The notes under the pieces are model-generated. The model searched no databases, was not told the DNA's origin, and saw only the letters and a list, made by a program, of their open reading frames with translations. Shown in pieces: positions 1 to 7,045 of a DNA stretch of 15,308 nt. The DNA is taken from NCBI GenBank assembly GCA_964613745.1, contig CAZTJA010000075.1:1-15308 (forward strand), read 5' to 3'. The position numbers and the translations under genes are program-made. The DNA comes from CAZTJA01 sp964613745 (GTDB lineage: Bacteria; Desulfobacterota; Desulfomonilia; Desulfomonilales; Desulfomonilaceae). Position 1 is the first letter of the stretch. Each line of letters starts with the position of its first letter.

Positions 1-1213
1 TCCCGTAGATTGCGAATCCTATCGTTCCTATGATTCCGAATATGAAAGCGACCACGAAATTGGTTTCCGGACTGATTTGCCACAGAATTGCGCCGCTGAA
101 AGCCGCAATTGATACCACGACGTCTCGAATGAGATAGTACAACCCGAACATGCCCGCCTTGCAGTTATCGGGAGCCAAATCCATGATCAAGGATTTGCGA
201 GTTGGTTCCCCGAATTCTTTGAGTCCTCTCACTATGAATGCAAATATCAAGCACTCAAAGTTTTGAGAATACATTAGCACGAGAGGAAACAGGGTGAAAA
301 AACAAAATGTGATTAGCACATAAGGTTTTTTCGTTCCTTTGTCGGCCATGTACGCAACCGGAATGTAGATGAGGACCGCTGTGGCCATTTCTATGCTCGT
401 CAGCAATCCGAATTGAAACGCGGTAACCGGTTGGGAGATGGCTTTCATTGCCCAGATGACAACAAAAGCATACGGAATTTGTTCGCAGAATCTTATCAAA
501 ATGTCGGTAACCAACAAGTTACGCATCTGCGGATTCATCAATTTAAGCATTCTTGCTGGATTTCTTTCGGGCACTAGTTCACATGTTTCGTTCTTCGATG
601 GTGTCCTGGTATCCTCAATCAAGATTTGCTGCAATACCAGTGCTACTCCTGCCAGAAACAAGGCAACCGCAAACGCTATTCGCACACCCTCAACTTCTCC
701 CCAAGCATCGATGCATAGTCCTCCGAGAATCGGACCAAGAGCCATTGGGATACGGCGCACCAGAGAGTGCATTGTCACGCCCATAGTACGCTTATTATTG
801 GGGAGCACTTCATAAAGCAGACTCATTGTGGCCGGCAACGATATGGCAGACCATGAAATGAACAGCACCGCTCCGATCAGAACGGCTTGCCAGGAAGGTA
901 TCAGAATTACTATTGCAAAACCTGCCATGGCTACGAGGTTAAACACGAGTAACGCTTTCTTCCCACCTATACGATCCGATAAATATCCTCCCGGAAAGGA
1001 GTAAAGTGCCGATAGCAAATTATCCATCGCATTGAGAAGTCCAATGGACAGAGCCCCACCCCCGAGTGCCATCATGTAGATAGGCAGAAAACGTTCTGCC
1101 ATTCGCTCGCCCATTCCCACCAAAATAACAATTGCAAGCAGCCCCACCGTGCTTCGCTGCAACCCAAGGAACCGGGGAAGTCTGTTTAGATGAGCACGAA
1201 TTGAATTCGGCAT
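1..1213 (-). CDS. MFS transporter, partial (C-terminus beyond left edge)
   Basis: Major facilitator superfamily secondary transporter of the inner membrane; the substrate cannot be told. Reading the complement from ATG at 1213 gives 404 codons open to the window edge, so the C-terminus is missing. The protein is strongly hydrophobic with repeated membrane segments. An MFS motif A is seen at about residues 75-86 (GGYLSDRIGGKK), between helices 2 and 3, and a weaker counterpart (VAYMADKGTKKP) starts the second six-helix half. A GAGAGG ribosome site lies just upstream of the ATG. It starts 17 nt after the methyltransferase stop on the same strand, so the two are probably co-transcribed. The transporter might move a product of the methyltransferase pathway, but nothing in the sequence proves this. 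Confident about the family, not about the cargo. Confidence 0.9.
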   Translation of the reverse strand, partial: MPNSIRAHLNRLPRFLGLQRSTVGLLAIVILVGMGERMAERFLPIYMMALGGGALSIGLLNAMDNLLSALYSFPGGYLSDRIGGKKALLVFNLVAMAGFAIVILIPSWQAVLIGAVLFISWSAISLPATMSLLYEVLPNNKRTMGVTMHSLVRRIPMALGPILGGLCIDAWGEVEGVRIAFAVALFLAGVALVLQQILIEDTRTPSKNETCELVPERNPARMLKLMNPQMRNLLVTDILIRFCEQIPYAFVVIWAMKAISQPVTAFQFGLLTSIEMATAVLIYIPVAYMADKGTKKPYVLITFCFFTLFPLVLMYSQNFECLIFAFIVRGLKEFGEPTRKSLIMDLAPDNCKAGMFGLYYLIRDVVVSIAAFSGAILWQISPETNFVVAFIFGIIGTIGFAIYG

Positions 1214-1230
1214 CGGATCCTCTCACTTGC

Positions 1231-2073
1231 CTATTTCGGCTTCTGAGCCTTTATAATCATCTGGTGTCCATAATTTGTGAATCGAATGAGTTCATCAATC
1301 AGCTTTCTGAATGGAATCCAGATTGGATTCACGATTGGAAGCTCCTGTTCCGGGTGGTAGAGCTTTCTTCTAAGATTGAAGGACCGGGTATGAATTACAA
1401 CCTGGGTAAATCCAATTCTTTCCAACAATATTTTGATGGTAATTGGATCAAAGAGATGTATGTGATCGCTACCGTTCAAATAAACCCATTCCGGTCCATT
1501 CACTATTCGGGACAATGAATTAAAATTTGTCGTAGACATGTTCAGCAGTCCACCAGGTCTTAGGGCTGTAAAGATTCGCGTGACCGCTGCTCTCGGGGAT
1601 TGAAGATGCTCGATCACATCCCACATTCTAATTACATCGAAATGGTCTTCGGGCAAGCTCATGCATTCAGCCGGATCAGTAATTATTTTCTCGAGTGCAA
1701 TTTGTTCGAGACGCTTTAGAGCATCCTTGTTCACCTCAACGGCCCATCGCTCCCACCCTTTTTTCCCGGCCTCCAACAAAAACCAGCCTCTTCCGGGACC
1801 GATTTCGGCCATGCGATTCAGAAGGCGGTATTTTTCGAGTTCCTCAAGCTGCTTTTTCAATTTAAATCTCTGCTTACGACTAAGACTCTCGTCACCCATC
1901 GAACCTGTACCCGAATCTCGCTGCTGGTCGAGGTGGTCGATCAAGAGCGGATTGACATAAACCATTCCGCATTCGGTACACATTACGTGGCGAAAGCCTT
2001 CTTTCACGAAAAGGGATTTGTATTCTTTGCGGCCGCAAATGTCACAAATGGTTTCGGGGTTCAGAATTTTCAC
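1231..2073 (-). CDS. Zinc-ribbon class I SAM-dependent methyltransferase
   Basis: A 280-residue cytoplasmic methyltransferase. The N-terminus has two Cys pairs (C10/C13 and C32/C35) spaced like a zinc ribbon. The Rossmann methyltransferase core follows: motif I EIGPGRG at residues 90-96, an acidic residue at the end of strand 2 (E113), FDVI plus WDVIEHL at 145-157, and LRPGG at 171-175. This matches the Methyltransf_11/23 type often found in glycan or small-molecule modification; the substrate is unknown. It is the first gene of a minus-strand pair with the MFS transporter. The start is uncertain: the GTG at 2073 is only 1 nt after a perfect AAGGAG, too close for normal initiation. An ATT (spacing 7) or CTG (spacing 10) a few codons in is better placed, but both are rare start codons. 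Confidence 0.88.
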   Translation of the reverse strand: MKILNPETICDICGRKEYKSLFVKEGFRHVMCTECGMVYVNPLLIDHLDQQRDSGTGSMGDESLSRKQRFKLKKQLEELEKYRLLNRMAEIGPGRGWFLLEAGKKGWERWAVEVNKDALKRLEQIALEKIITDPAECMSLPEDHFDVIRMWDVIEHLQSPRAAVTRIFTALRPGGLLNMSTTNFNSLSRIVNGPEWVYLNGSDHIHLFDPITIKILLERIGFTQVVIHTRSFNLRRKLYHPEQELPIVNPIWIPFRKLIDELIRFTNYGHQMIIKAQKPK

Positions 2074-2323
2074 TCCTTGATGGCTCGAATTCCGATCAAT
2101 AGTTTTATCAAATTACATCATTAAGACCGACATTAGAAATGGGGAATGTGAATTGACCGACATGCGATCACTATTTGTTTGTATTCCGTAATTCAAATTT
2201 TCAGACAATTCCGTCCGATACTATCCGAACCAACTTATGTTTGACCGGATTTTGTGTAGCTAAATATTGCCGCGAGACCAAAATCGTGGTAATCACTCCA
2301 GATCCTCATAGGAGAGGCATGTT
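2074..2323. other. Divergent intergenic region between the methyltransferase and HD genes
   Basis: 250 bp that must hold the promoters for both the leftward methyltransferase/MFS pair and the rightward HD/CHAT-like pair. I find no convincing sigma70 pair. TTGACC at 2241-2246 is followed by TAAATA at 2261-2266, but the 14-bp spacing is short. The 9-mer GACCGACAT occurs twice in direct orientation, at 2125 and 2155, exactly 30 bp apart, which could be a tandem regulator site or chance. No RNA gene or terminator is recognisable. Confidence 0.4.
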
Positions 2324-2923
2324 GTGGAATTAAAAGCTATTGCGGATTTTTTATTTGAAGTCGGAATGCTAAAGAGGACTCCCCGTTCAGGATTTCAATT
2401 TTTGGGCACTGGAAAAGAAACAGTTGCCGAACACAGTTTAAGAACAGCAATCATAGGCTATGTGCTTGCCCGAATGTCAGGTACATTATCGCCGGAACGG
2501 GTAGTACTCATGTGTCTATTTCATGATCTCGTCGAGGCCCGAACAGGCGACCTGAACTATGTCAACAAAAGATACGTGACTGCGGATGAAATGTCCGCCG
2601 TGGAAGATATGACCGCAGGATTACCTTTCGGAGATGAAATCCGGGATCTCACCGACGAGTTCAATGAGCGCCGATCACTTGAATCACTCGCAGCCAACGA
2701 TGCGGACCAACTTGAAATGATTCTGCAGTTGAAGGAATTAGGGGACCTCGGCAATAGGTATGCACCGGATTGGATTAATGCCGCCCTCAAAAGACTTAAG
2801 ACCGAGCAGGGTCAGCAATTGGCTCGAAGCATACTCAACACGGACTTTGCATCATGGTGGTTCAAAGAAAAAGAGGATGACTGGTGGGTCAATGCCAATA
2901 GGAATGAGGACCGCGACAAATAA
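2324..2923 (+). CDS. HD-domain phosphohydrolase, YfbR/HDDC2-like
   Basis: A 199-residue soluble HD-superfamily metal-dependent phosphohydrolase. The metal-binding pattern is clear: H37 in the AEHS motif, H67-D68 in the FHDLVEARTGD motif (with E71 and D76 nearby), and a distal Asp in the NDADQLE segment (D126 or D128). This arrangement matches the YfbR/HDDC2 family, known for 5'-deoxynucleotidase activity on nucleoside monophosphates; nucleotide-pool housekeeping is the most likely job here, by inference. The C-terminus is rich in Trp (two WW pairs), which I recall from relatives. The GTG start at 2324 is supported by GGAGAGG at 2311-2317. An ATG at 2319 in another frame meets a stop after four codons. 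The next gene begins 19 nt after the stop, so an operon is likely. Confidence 0.85.
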   Translation: MELKAIADFLFEVGMLKRTPRSGFQFLGTGKETVAEHSLRTAIIGYVLARMSGTLSPERVVLMCLFHDLVEARTGDLNYVNKRYVTADEMSAVEDMTAGLPFGDEIRDLTDEFNERRSLESLAANDADQLEMILQLKELGDLGNRYAPDWINAALKRLKTEQGQQLARSILNTDFASWWFKEKEDDWWVNANRNEDRDK

Positions 2924-2942
2924 GGTTGAATTAGAAAGTTCT

Positions 2943-4841
2943 ATGATTGCATCCAGATTCACAGGATTTCTTATTTTTTCATTCTTTACTCTAGTGGCTA
3001 TGGCATTTTCCATCCCAAACGACTGCCGGGCAGAAGAAACTGAAAGTCTTAAAGGCAAGTCTCGTCCGATTCCAAGCGTCGAAGATAAGTCAAAAAAATA
3101 TCAATGGCTGTTCAAGGGGAAAGTCGAGGAAAGAACCGCAGAGCCGACGCCGCTTCCTGTTTTTGACACAATGGATAAAGAGATTAAGGAGGCTCGAAGA
3201 TTGTATCTTGCCGGAGAGATTCATCCGGCTATAGAAAAATACAATAGTGTTATTAAGCTTCTGCAATCCACGATAGATGACCTACCTTCATCTAACCCAA
3301 TTCTTGTTGAGTTGGAGTCCAGGTTTGCAGTGTTCGATGAATTCATAACCAAGATCATTGGTCCTTTGAATCTCGACACAAAGCCTGAATCTACAAGCTT
3401 GATATTCGACATCATGGAAAGTCGGAGGCATTGTAGGCGCAATCTAATATTCAAGAAAGCAGGCATAATTCCGTTTTATGATGTTCCGGCAAATCTCCTG
3501 AACGAAGAATTTGAGCTGCAAGGCAAGCTGTTTGAATCCATCTTCGAGCCGCATCAGAAAACGAATGGCGATGTTCAAAAGAACCCAAGAGATTCCCTAT
3601 TGGCAGTCAGAGAATCGCTTTTGAAATCATCCAAAAGGTATTCAGCTTTCATACGGCCGGAGAAAACCTCACTAAGTGTTTTCCAAAAGGAACTGTCTGC
3701 TAAGGAAATTGTTCTCGATTACACACTATTGCCGGATAGGATTATCGTTGGAATCATATCCGCAGAAAACGCCGGGTACTACCAGATTCCTGCAAATAGA
3801 ACTGAAATTGATAGATCTGTTTTACATCTTCAGGAGAAGCTTAGGGATCTTTCGGTCGGCGGCGAGGCATCTTTCATGGGCCATGCATGGAAGGAGCCTT
3901 GCAGGCGAATCTATCGTTTTCTTTTCAGCAAGGTTCCTGTCATTTCGCCGGAAAAAAGCGTTGTTCACGTAATTCCGGATCGTTCTTTGTGGTATCTGCC
4001 GTTTCCCGCATTACTCGATTCCGAAGACAAACCATTCGGCAGAGATCGATTGGTCAATCTGATAGGTTCCATTGAAATGCTTCGGTTCGGGCGAAAATTC
4101 TCCGGAAGCTCCCTTGGTTCGGGTTCAACAGGAGATATGCTGGTTCTGGAATCCGTGCCGTGGATTGCTGAGGAGGACTTAAAGGAAACGTCGGAGCACA
4201 AAAAAGCGGCTCACGAGTTTCACGAAAGTGAAATAATCGAACGTCTTATCCTGACAAACCCAGTATATCCAAAAGCTTCTGAATTCGTTTCAGCACTTCA
4301 AAAGAGTATAAAGAAGCCTTCTATCTTTGTTGGCCCTGCAGCAACATCGGATAGAATTTTAGAGTATAAGGACCAGATCGGTGATGTCGGCCTGATCGCC
4401 CTTCCCTTATCCATGACCGATCTTGTAACTCCCGACCGACAGCCTGCATTGTATTTTTCGCAAGATAAAAAAGGGGCTAGAAAGGCCGACATCAAGGAAC
4501 TAGCAGGGGTGACCCTGAAAACCCCTGTCTTGATCTTCCCTACCGCCTGGATGGAAATGCGCGACGTAGAAAGCATCGCCGGTGAAGGACCTTTGTTGTT
4601 GCAATGTGTTTTGATCTATTCGGGAACCCAATCGGTCCTGATAAATTATGCCGAGCCGAATTGGGGCGGAGAAGAGACTTTTCTATCCGGAATATTAAAG
4701 CGAATTATGGATAAGACCGGGGTTTTAGCCGCTATTTCAGGATCACCCAAAGAGATTCCGGCTGTAATCGATCCTGCTCTAAGTGGTCGGCCGCCTTCAT
4801 GGGTCGGATGGATTTTAATGGGAGACCCGAGCCGATCTTGA
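2943..4841 (+). CDS. Secreted protein with degenerate CHAT-like domain (pseudo-protease)
   Basis: With the ATG at 2943 the product is 632 residues and begins with a Sec-type signal peptide: a hydrophobic stretch at residues 8-22 and probable cleavage after CRA at about residue 30, with no lipobox. Starts at 2892 and 2904 are possible but would push the hydrophobic core away from the N-terminus. Residues 78-110 are helical and TPR-like. From about residue 253 the order of elements follows a CHAT caspase-like domain: a 'VLDYTLLPDRIIVGI' strand, then 'VIPDRSLWYLPFPAL' near 340-357, a subdomain, and a C-terminal 'GEGPLLLQCVLIYSGTQSVL' block ending in a conserved-looking 'GWILMGDPS' tail. Where CHAT proteases have the HxATHG histidine, this protein has LIALPLS (about 484-490); where they have the SACE cysteine, it has IFPTAWME (about 531-538). 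It therefore looks catalytically dead, exported, and perhaps a binding or scaffold protein. The CHAT assignment is from pattern recall only. Confidence 0.7.
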   Translation: MIASRFTGFLIFSFFTLVAMAFSIPNDCRAEETESLKGKSRPIPSVEDKSKKYQWLFKGKVEERTAEPTPLPVFDTMDKEIKEARRLYLAGEIHPAIEKYNSVIKLLQSTIDDLPSSNPILVELESRFAVFDEFITKIIGPLNLDTKPESTSLIFDIMESRRHCRRNLIFKKAGIIPFYDVPANLLNEEFELQGKLFESIFEPHQKTNGDVQKNPRDSLLAVRESLLKSSKRYSAFIRPEKTSLSVFQKELSAKEIVLDYTLLPDRIIVGIISAENAGYYQIPANRTEIDRSVLHLQEKLRDLSVGGEASFMGHAWKEPCRRIYRFLFSKVPVISPEKSVVHVIPDRSLWYLPFPALLDSEDKPFGRDRLVNLIGSIEMLRFGRKFSGSSLGSGSTGDMLVLESVPWIAEEDLKETSEHKKAAHEFHESEIIERLILTNPVYPKASEFVSALQKSIKKPSIFVGPAATSDRILEYKDQIGDVGLIALPLSMTDLVTPDRQPALYFSQDKKGARKADIKELAGVTLKTPVLIFPTAWMEMRDVESIAGEGPLLLQCVLIYSGTQSVLINYAEPNWGGEETFLSGILKRIMDKTGVLAAISGSPKEIPAVIDPALSGRPPSWVGWILMGDPSRS

Positions 4842-4873
4842 CCGTCATGCATCGGTTCTCCCTAATAACGTCT

Positions 4874-5134
4874 TTATGAGGCCGGGCTGAGTTTCTTTGA
4901 CAGTCTCGAAAGAGTGCGAGCCGCTGTATTTCTGTGGAAAATTCCCTTTGAAACACCCTTATGCAGCAAAGAAGCGGTTTTCCCGAGCAAATCCGATGCA
5001 TTGCTGTTTTTTTCTTCCACGGCAGCCAAATATCGCTTCATAGCTGTTTTTACCTGAGATTTGTAAGAGACGTTCCTCAGTCTTTTGATTTCATTCTGGC
5101 GCATCCGCTTGAGCGCCGAAGGATGGTTTGCCAT
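4874..5134 (-). CDS. rpsT: 30S ribosomal protein S20
   Basis: An 86-residue basic protein of the usual S20 length that binds 16S rRNA in the small subunit. It has the typical MANHPSALKR start, a long Lys/Arg-rich helical body and a 'GIFHRNTAARTLSRL' C-terminal helix characteristic of bacterial S20. The ATG at 5134 is preceded by AAGGAG at 7-nt spacing. It is transcribed towards the CHAT-like gene (convergent, 32 bp between stops) and away from murJ. In many bacteria S20 represses its own synthesis; nothing specific for this is visible here. No strong terminator hairpin is seen in the short convergent gap. Confidence 0.98.
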   Translation of the reverse strand: MANHPSALKRMRQNEIKRLRNVSYKSQVKTAMKRYLAAVEEKNSNASDLLGKTASLLHKGVSKGIFHRNTAARTLSRLSKKLSPAS

Positions 5135-5220
5135 TCAAAGCTCCTTGATCTTATTGGATATATCTGAACTATGCCTTTATTTCCGGGAAGCCAAAACATT
5201 TCTTACCGTAAATAATCTTT

Positions 5221-6834
5221 ATGGCAGATTTTGGTAGTGCGAGTCAATACAATTTGTCCACTGATAAAAATAAACAGGTGAACTCGGAAAGACGTGCCGT
5301 AACGAGAGCCGCCGGAATTGTTGGATTTTGGACCGGCCTCAGCAGAATTCTTGGTTTCATTCGCGATATGGTGACCGCCACTTTCCTGGGAGCAGGTCCT
5401 GCAGCAGACGCCTTTTTTGTTGCTTTTAGGATTCCGAATCTTCTTCGAAGGTTATTTGCAGAAGGTGCTTTATCTGCCGCCTTTATTCCCACTTTTGTTG
5501 AAACTCTTCACAAGGACGGCAAAGAAGCAGCGGCCAAACTCGCAACAGTAACTCTGACGTTTGCTTCGCTAGTGCTTGCAGGAGTTACTCTCTTTGGCAT
5601 TTGGCTAAGTCCCTACATCGTGGAAATTATCGCTCCTGGTTTTCTCAATGATCCCGGAAAGTTCTCGACAACAGTAGAACTCAATAGAATCATGTTTCCG
5701 TACATATTTTTTATTTCTCTAACAGCATTGGCTTCCGGTGTTCTTAATTCTCTAAATCACTTTGCCGCTCCGGCTGCAGCTCCGATCTTTCTCAATCTGT
5801 GCATGATAGTTTCCGTGCTCGTCGGGACAACGTATTTTTCTGTTCCACCTGAACTTTCGTTGGCATGGGCAGTTCTCCTTGCAGGCGCTATACAGCTAGG
5901 TATGCAGGTGCCTTTCATGTCAGCCTTGGGTATGGCCCGCGCTCCGAGCTTTGATTTCAGGCATCCCGCTTTGAAAAGAATCGGAAAGTTGTTTATTCCC
6001 GCGGCATTCGGCGGCGCCGTATACCAAATTAACGTCTTGGTCGGTACCATATTAGCATCAATGCTCCCCGCCGGGGGAGTATCTTGGCTCTACTACGCCG
6101 ATCGGCTGGTGGAACTCCCGCTGGGTGTTTTCGCTATTGCCTTAGGAACCGCCGTTCTGCCTTCCATGTCCAGATTGGCGGCTTCAAAAAACATGGTTGG
6201 CCTTGCGCATTCCGTCGCATATTCCTTACGACTAATTCTGTTTTTCACTATCCCTGCATCAATAGCATTGATTATCCTCAGAATACCCATTATCGCACTC
6301 TTGTTCCAACGGGGAATGTTTACGGCCGTAGATACTAAAGAAACGGCCCATGCTTTGCTTTGGTATACCGTCGGCCTTTGGGCCTTTTCGGGACTAAAAG
6401 TAGTAACCCAGGCTTTTTTTTCATTAAAGGACACTCGAACTCCTGTGTGGATCTCGGTAATGGGCGTAATCGTTAATTTAGTTGGAGGATTGGCTTTAAT
6501 GGGATCTATGCAACAGGCAGGTCTGGCCCTTGCCACGTCATTATCTGCAGCCGTCAATATTCTAGTTCTTTTTTGGCTGTTAGTAAGAAAGCTGGGGACT
6601 TTTCCCGCATCTGAGTTCTTATCTTCAGTATCAAGGACAATGGCAGCATCACTGATTATGAGCATTTTTTTATATATCTTGGAAGGATACGGTAACTGGG
6701 AGTTGGGGCTGAATGTCACCAATTTGTCGGTCTTGGCTCTGTTAATCGGGGGCGGACTCGCCATCTTCAGCTTATTTGCTTTTGCGTTCAGATGCCCGGA
6801 AATGAATGCAATGATTAATCTGTTGAAGCGATAA
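5221..6834 (+). CDS. murJ: Lipid II flippase MurJ (MviN family)
   Basis: A 537-residue polytopic inner-membrane protein of the MOP superfamily that flips lipid II outward for peptidoglycan synthesis. It has the MurJ hallmark N-terminus: 'GLSRILGFIRDMVTATFLG', the 'ADAFFVAFRIPNLLRRLFAEGA' stretch with its conserved Arg residues, and 'SAAFIPTF'. Many hydrophobic helices follow to the end, in line with the usual 14. The protein is a little longer than typical: about 20 polar residues precede the conserved block. The ATG at 5221 has no visible Shine-Dalgarno. A GTG at 5278 would start right at the conserved block (VNSERRAVTRAAG, 518 residues) but also lacks one. It is divergent from rpsT over an 86-bp gap, and no downstream gene is coupled to it. 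Confidence 0.97.
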   Translation: MADFGSASQYNLSTDKNKQVNSERRAVTRAAGIVGFWTGLSRILGFIRDMVTATFLGAGPAADAFFVAFRIPNLLRRLFAEGALSAAFIPTFVETLHKDGKEAAAKLATVTLTFASLVLAGVTLFGIWLSPYIVEIIAPGFLNDPGKFSTTVELNRIMFPYIFFISLTALASGVLNSLNHFAAPAAAPIFLNLCMIVSVLVGTTYFSVPPELSLAWAVLLAGAIQLGMQVPFMSALGMARAPSFDFRHPALKRIGKLFIPAAFGGAVYQINVLVGTILASMLPAGGVSWLYYADRLVELPLGVFAIALGTAVLPSMSRLAASKNMVGLAHSVAYSLRLILFFTIPASIALIILRIPIIALLFQRGMFTAVDTKETAHALLWYTVGLWAFSGLKVVTQAFFSLKDTRTPVWISVMGVIVNLVGGLALMGSMQQAGLALATSLSAAVNILVLFWLLVRKLGTFPASEFLSSVSRTMAASLIMSIFLYILEGYGNWELGLNVTNLSVLALLIGGGLAIFSLFAFAFRCPEMNAMINLLKR

Positions 6835-6971
6835 TTCCGCATCCACAGGCAATGTTGATCTCAATTGTCTTGGTGTTAATCCATGCTTTCGATAATGAAC
6901 TATAATTGCGCTCTGAATATTGTTTAGACATGCAACCTACAGGTAGATACCCTGAAACGTTCAATTAAGAG

Positions 6972-7000
6972 TTGACCAGAGGCCACTAACATGCGATAAT
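6972..7000 (+). promoter_or_regulatory. Sigma70-type promoter for the hybrid histidine kinase
   Basis: TTGACC at 6972-6977 and GATAAT at 6995-7000 are separated by exactly 17 bp, one mismatch each from consensus. Transcription would begin near 7007, giving a leader of about 39 nt before the kinase ATG. It is the best promoter seen in the window. The 9-mer ATAATTGCG that covers the -10 also occurs upstream at 6902-6910, but without a matching -35. Confidence 0.65.
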
Positions 7001-7045
7001 TGCGACGAACTTTTTCTTTTATTCTTAATTGATCCCGAGTATTCA

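Noticed and set aside
438..815. 125-residue plus-strand frame within the MFS gene
   Set aside because: Antisense to the clear MFS transporter reading frame that runs from 1213 to the window edge.
2760..2942. Upstream extension of the CHAT-like gene inside the HD gene
   Set aside because: It overlaps the HD coding sequence in another frame and would bury the signal peptide 61 residues in.
6093..6842. 249-residue open frame on the minus strand opposite murJ
   Set aside because: It is antisense to a certain murJ gene, has no recognisable domain and reads as a low-complexity shadow.
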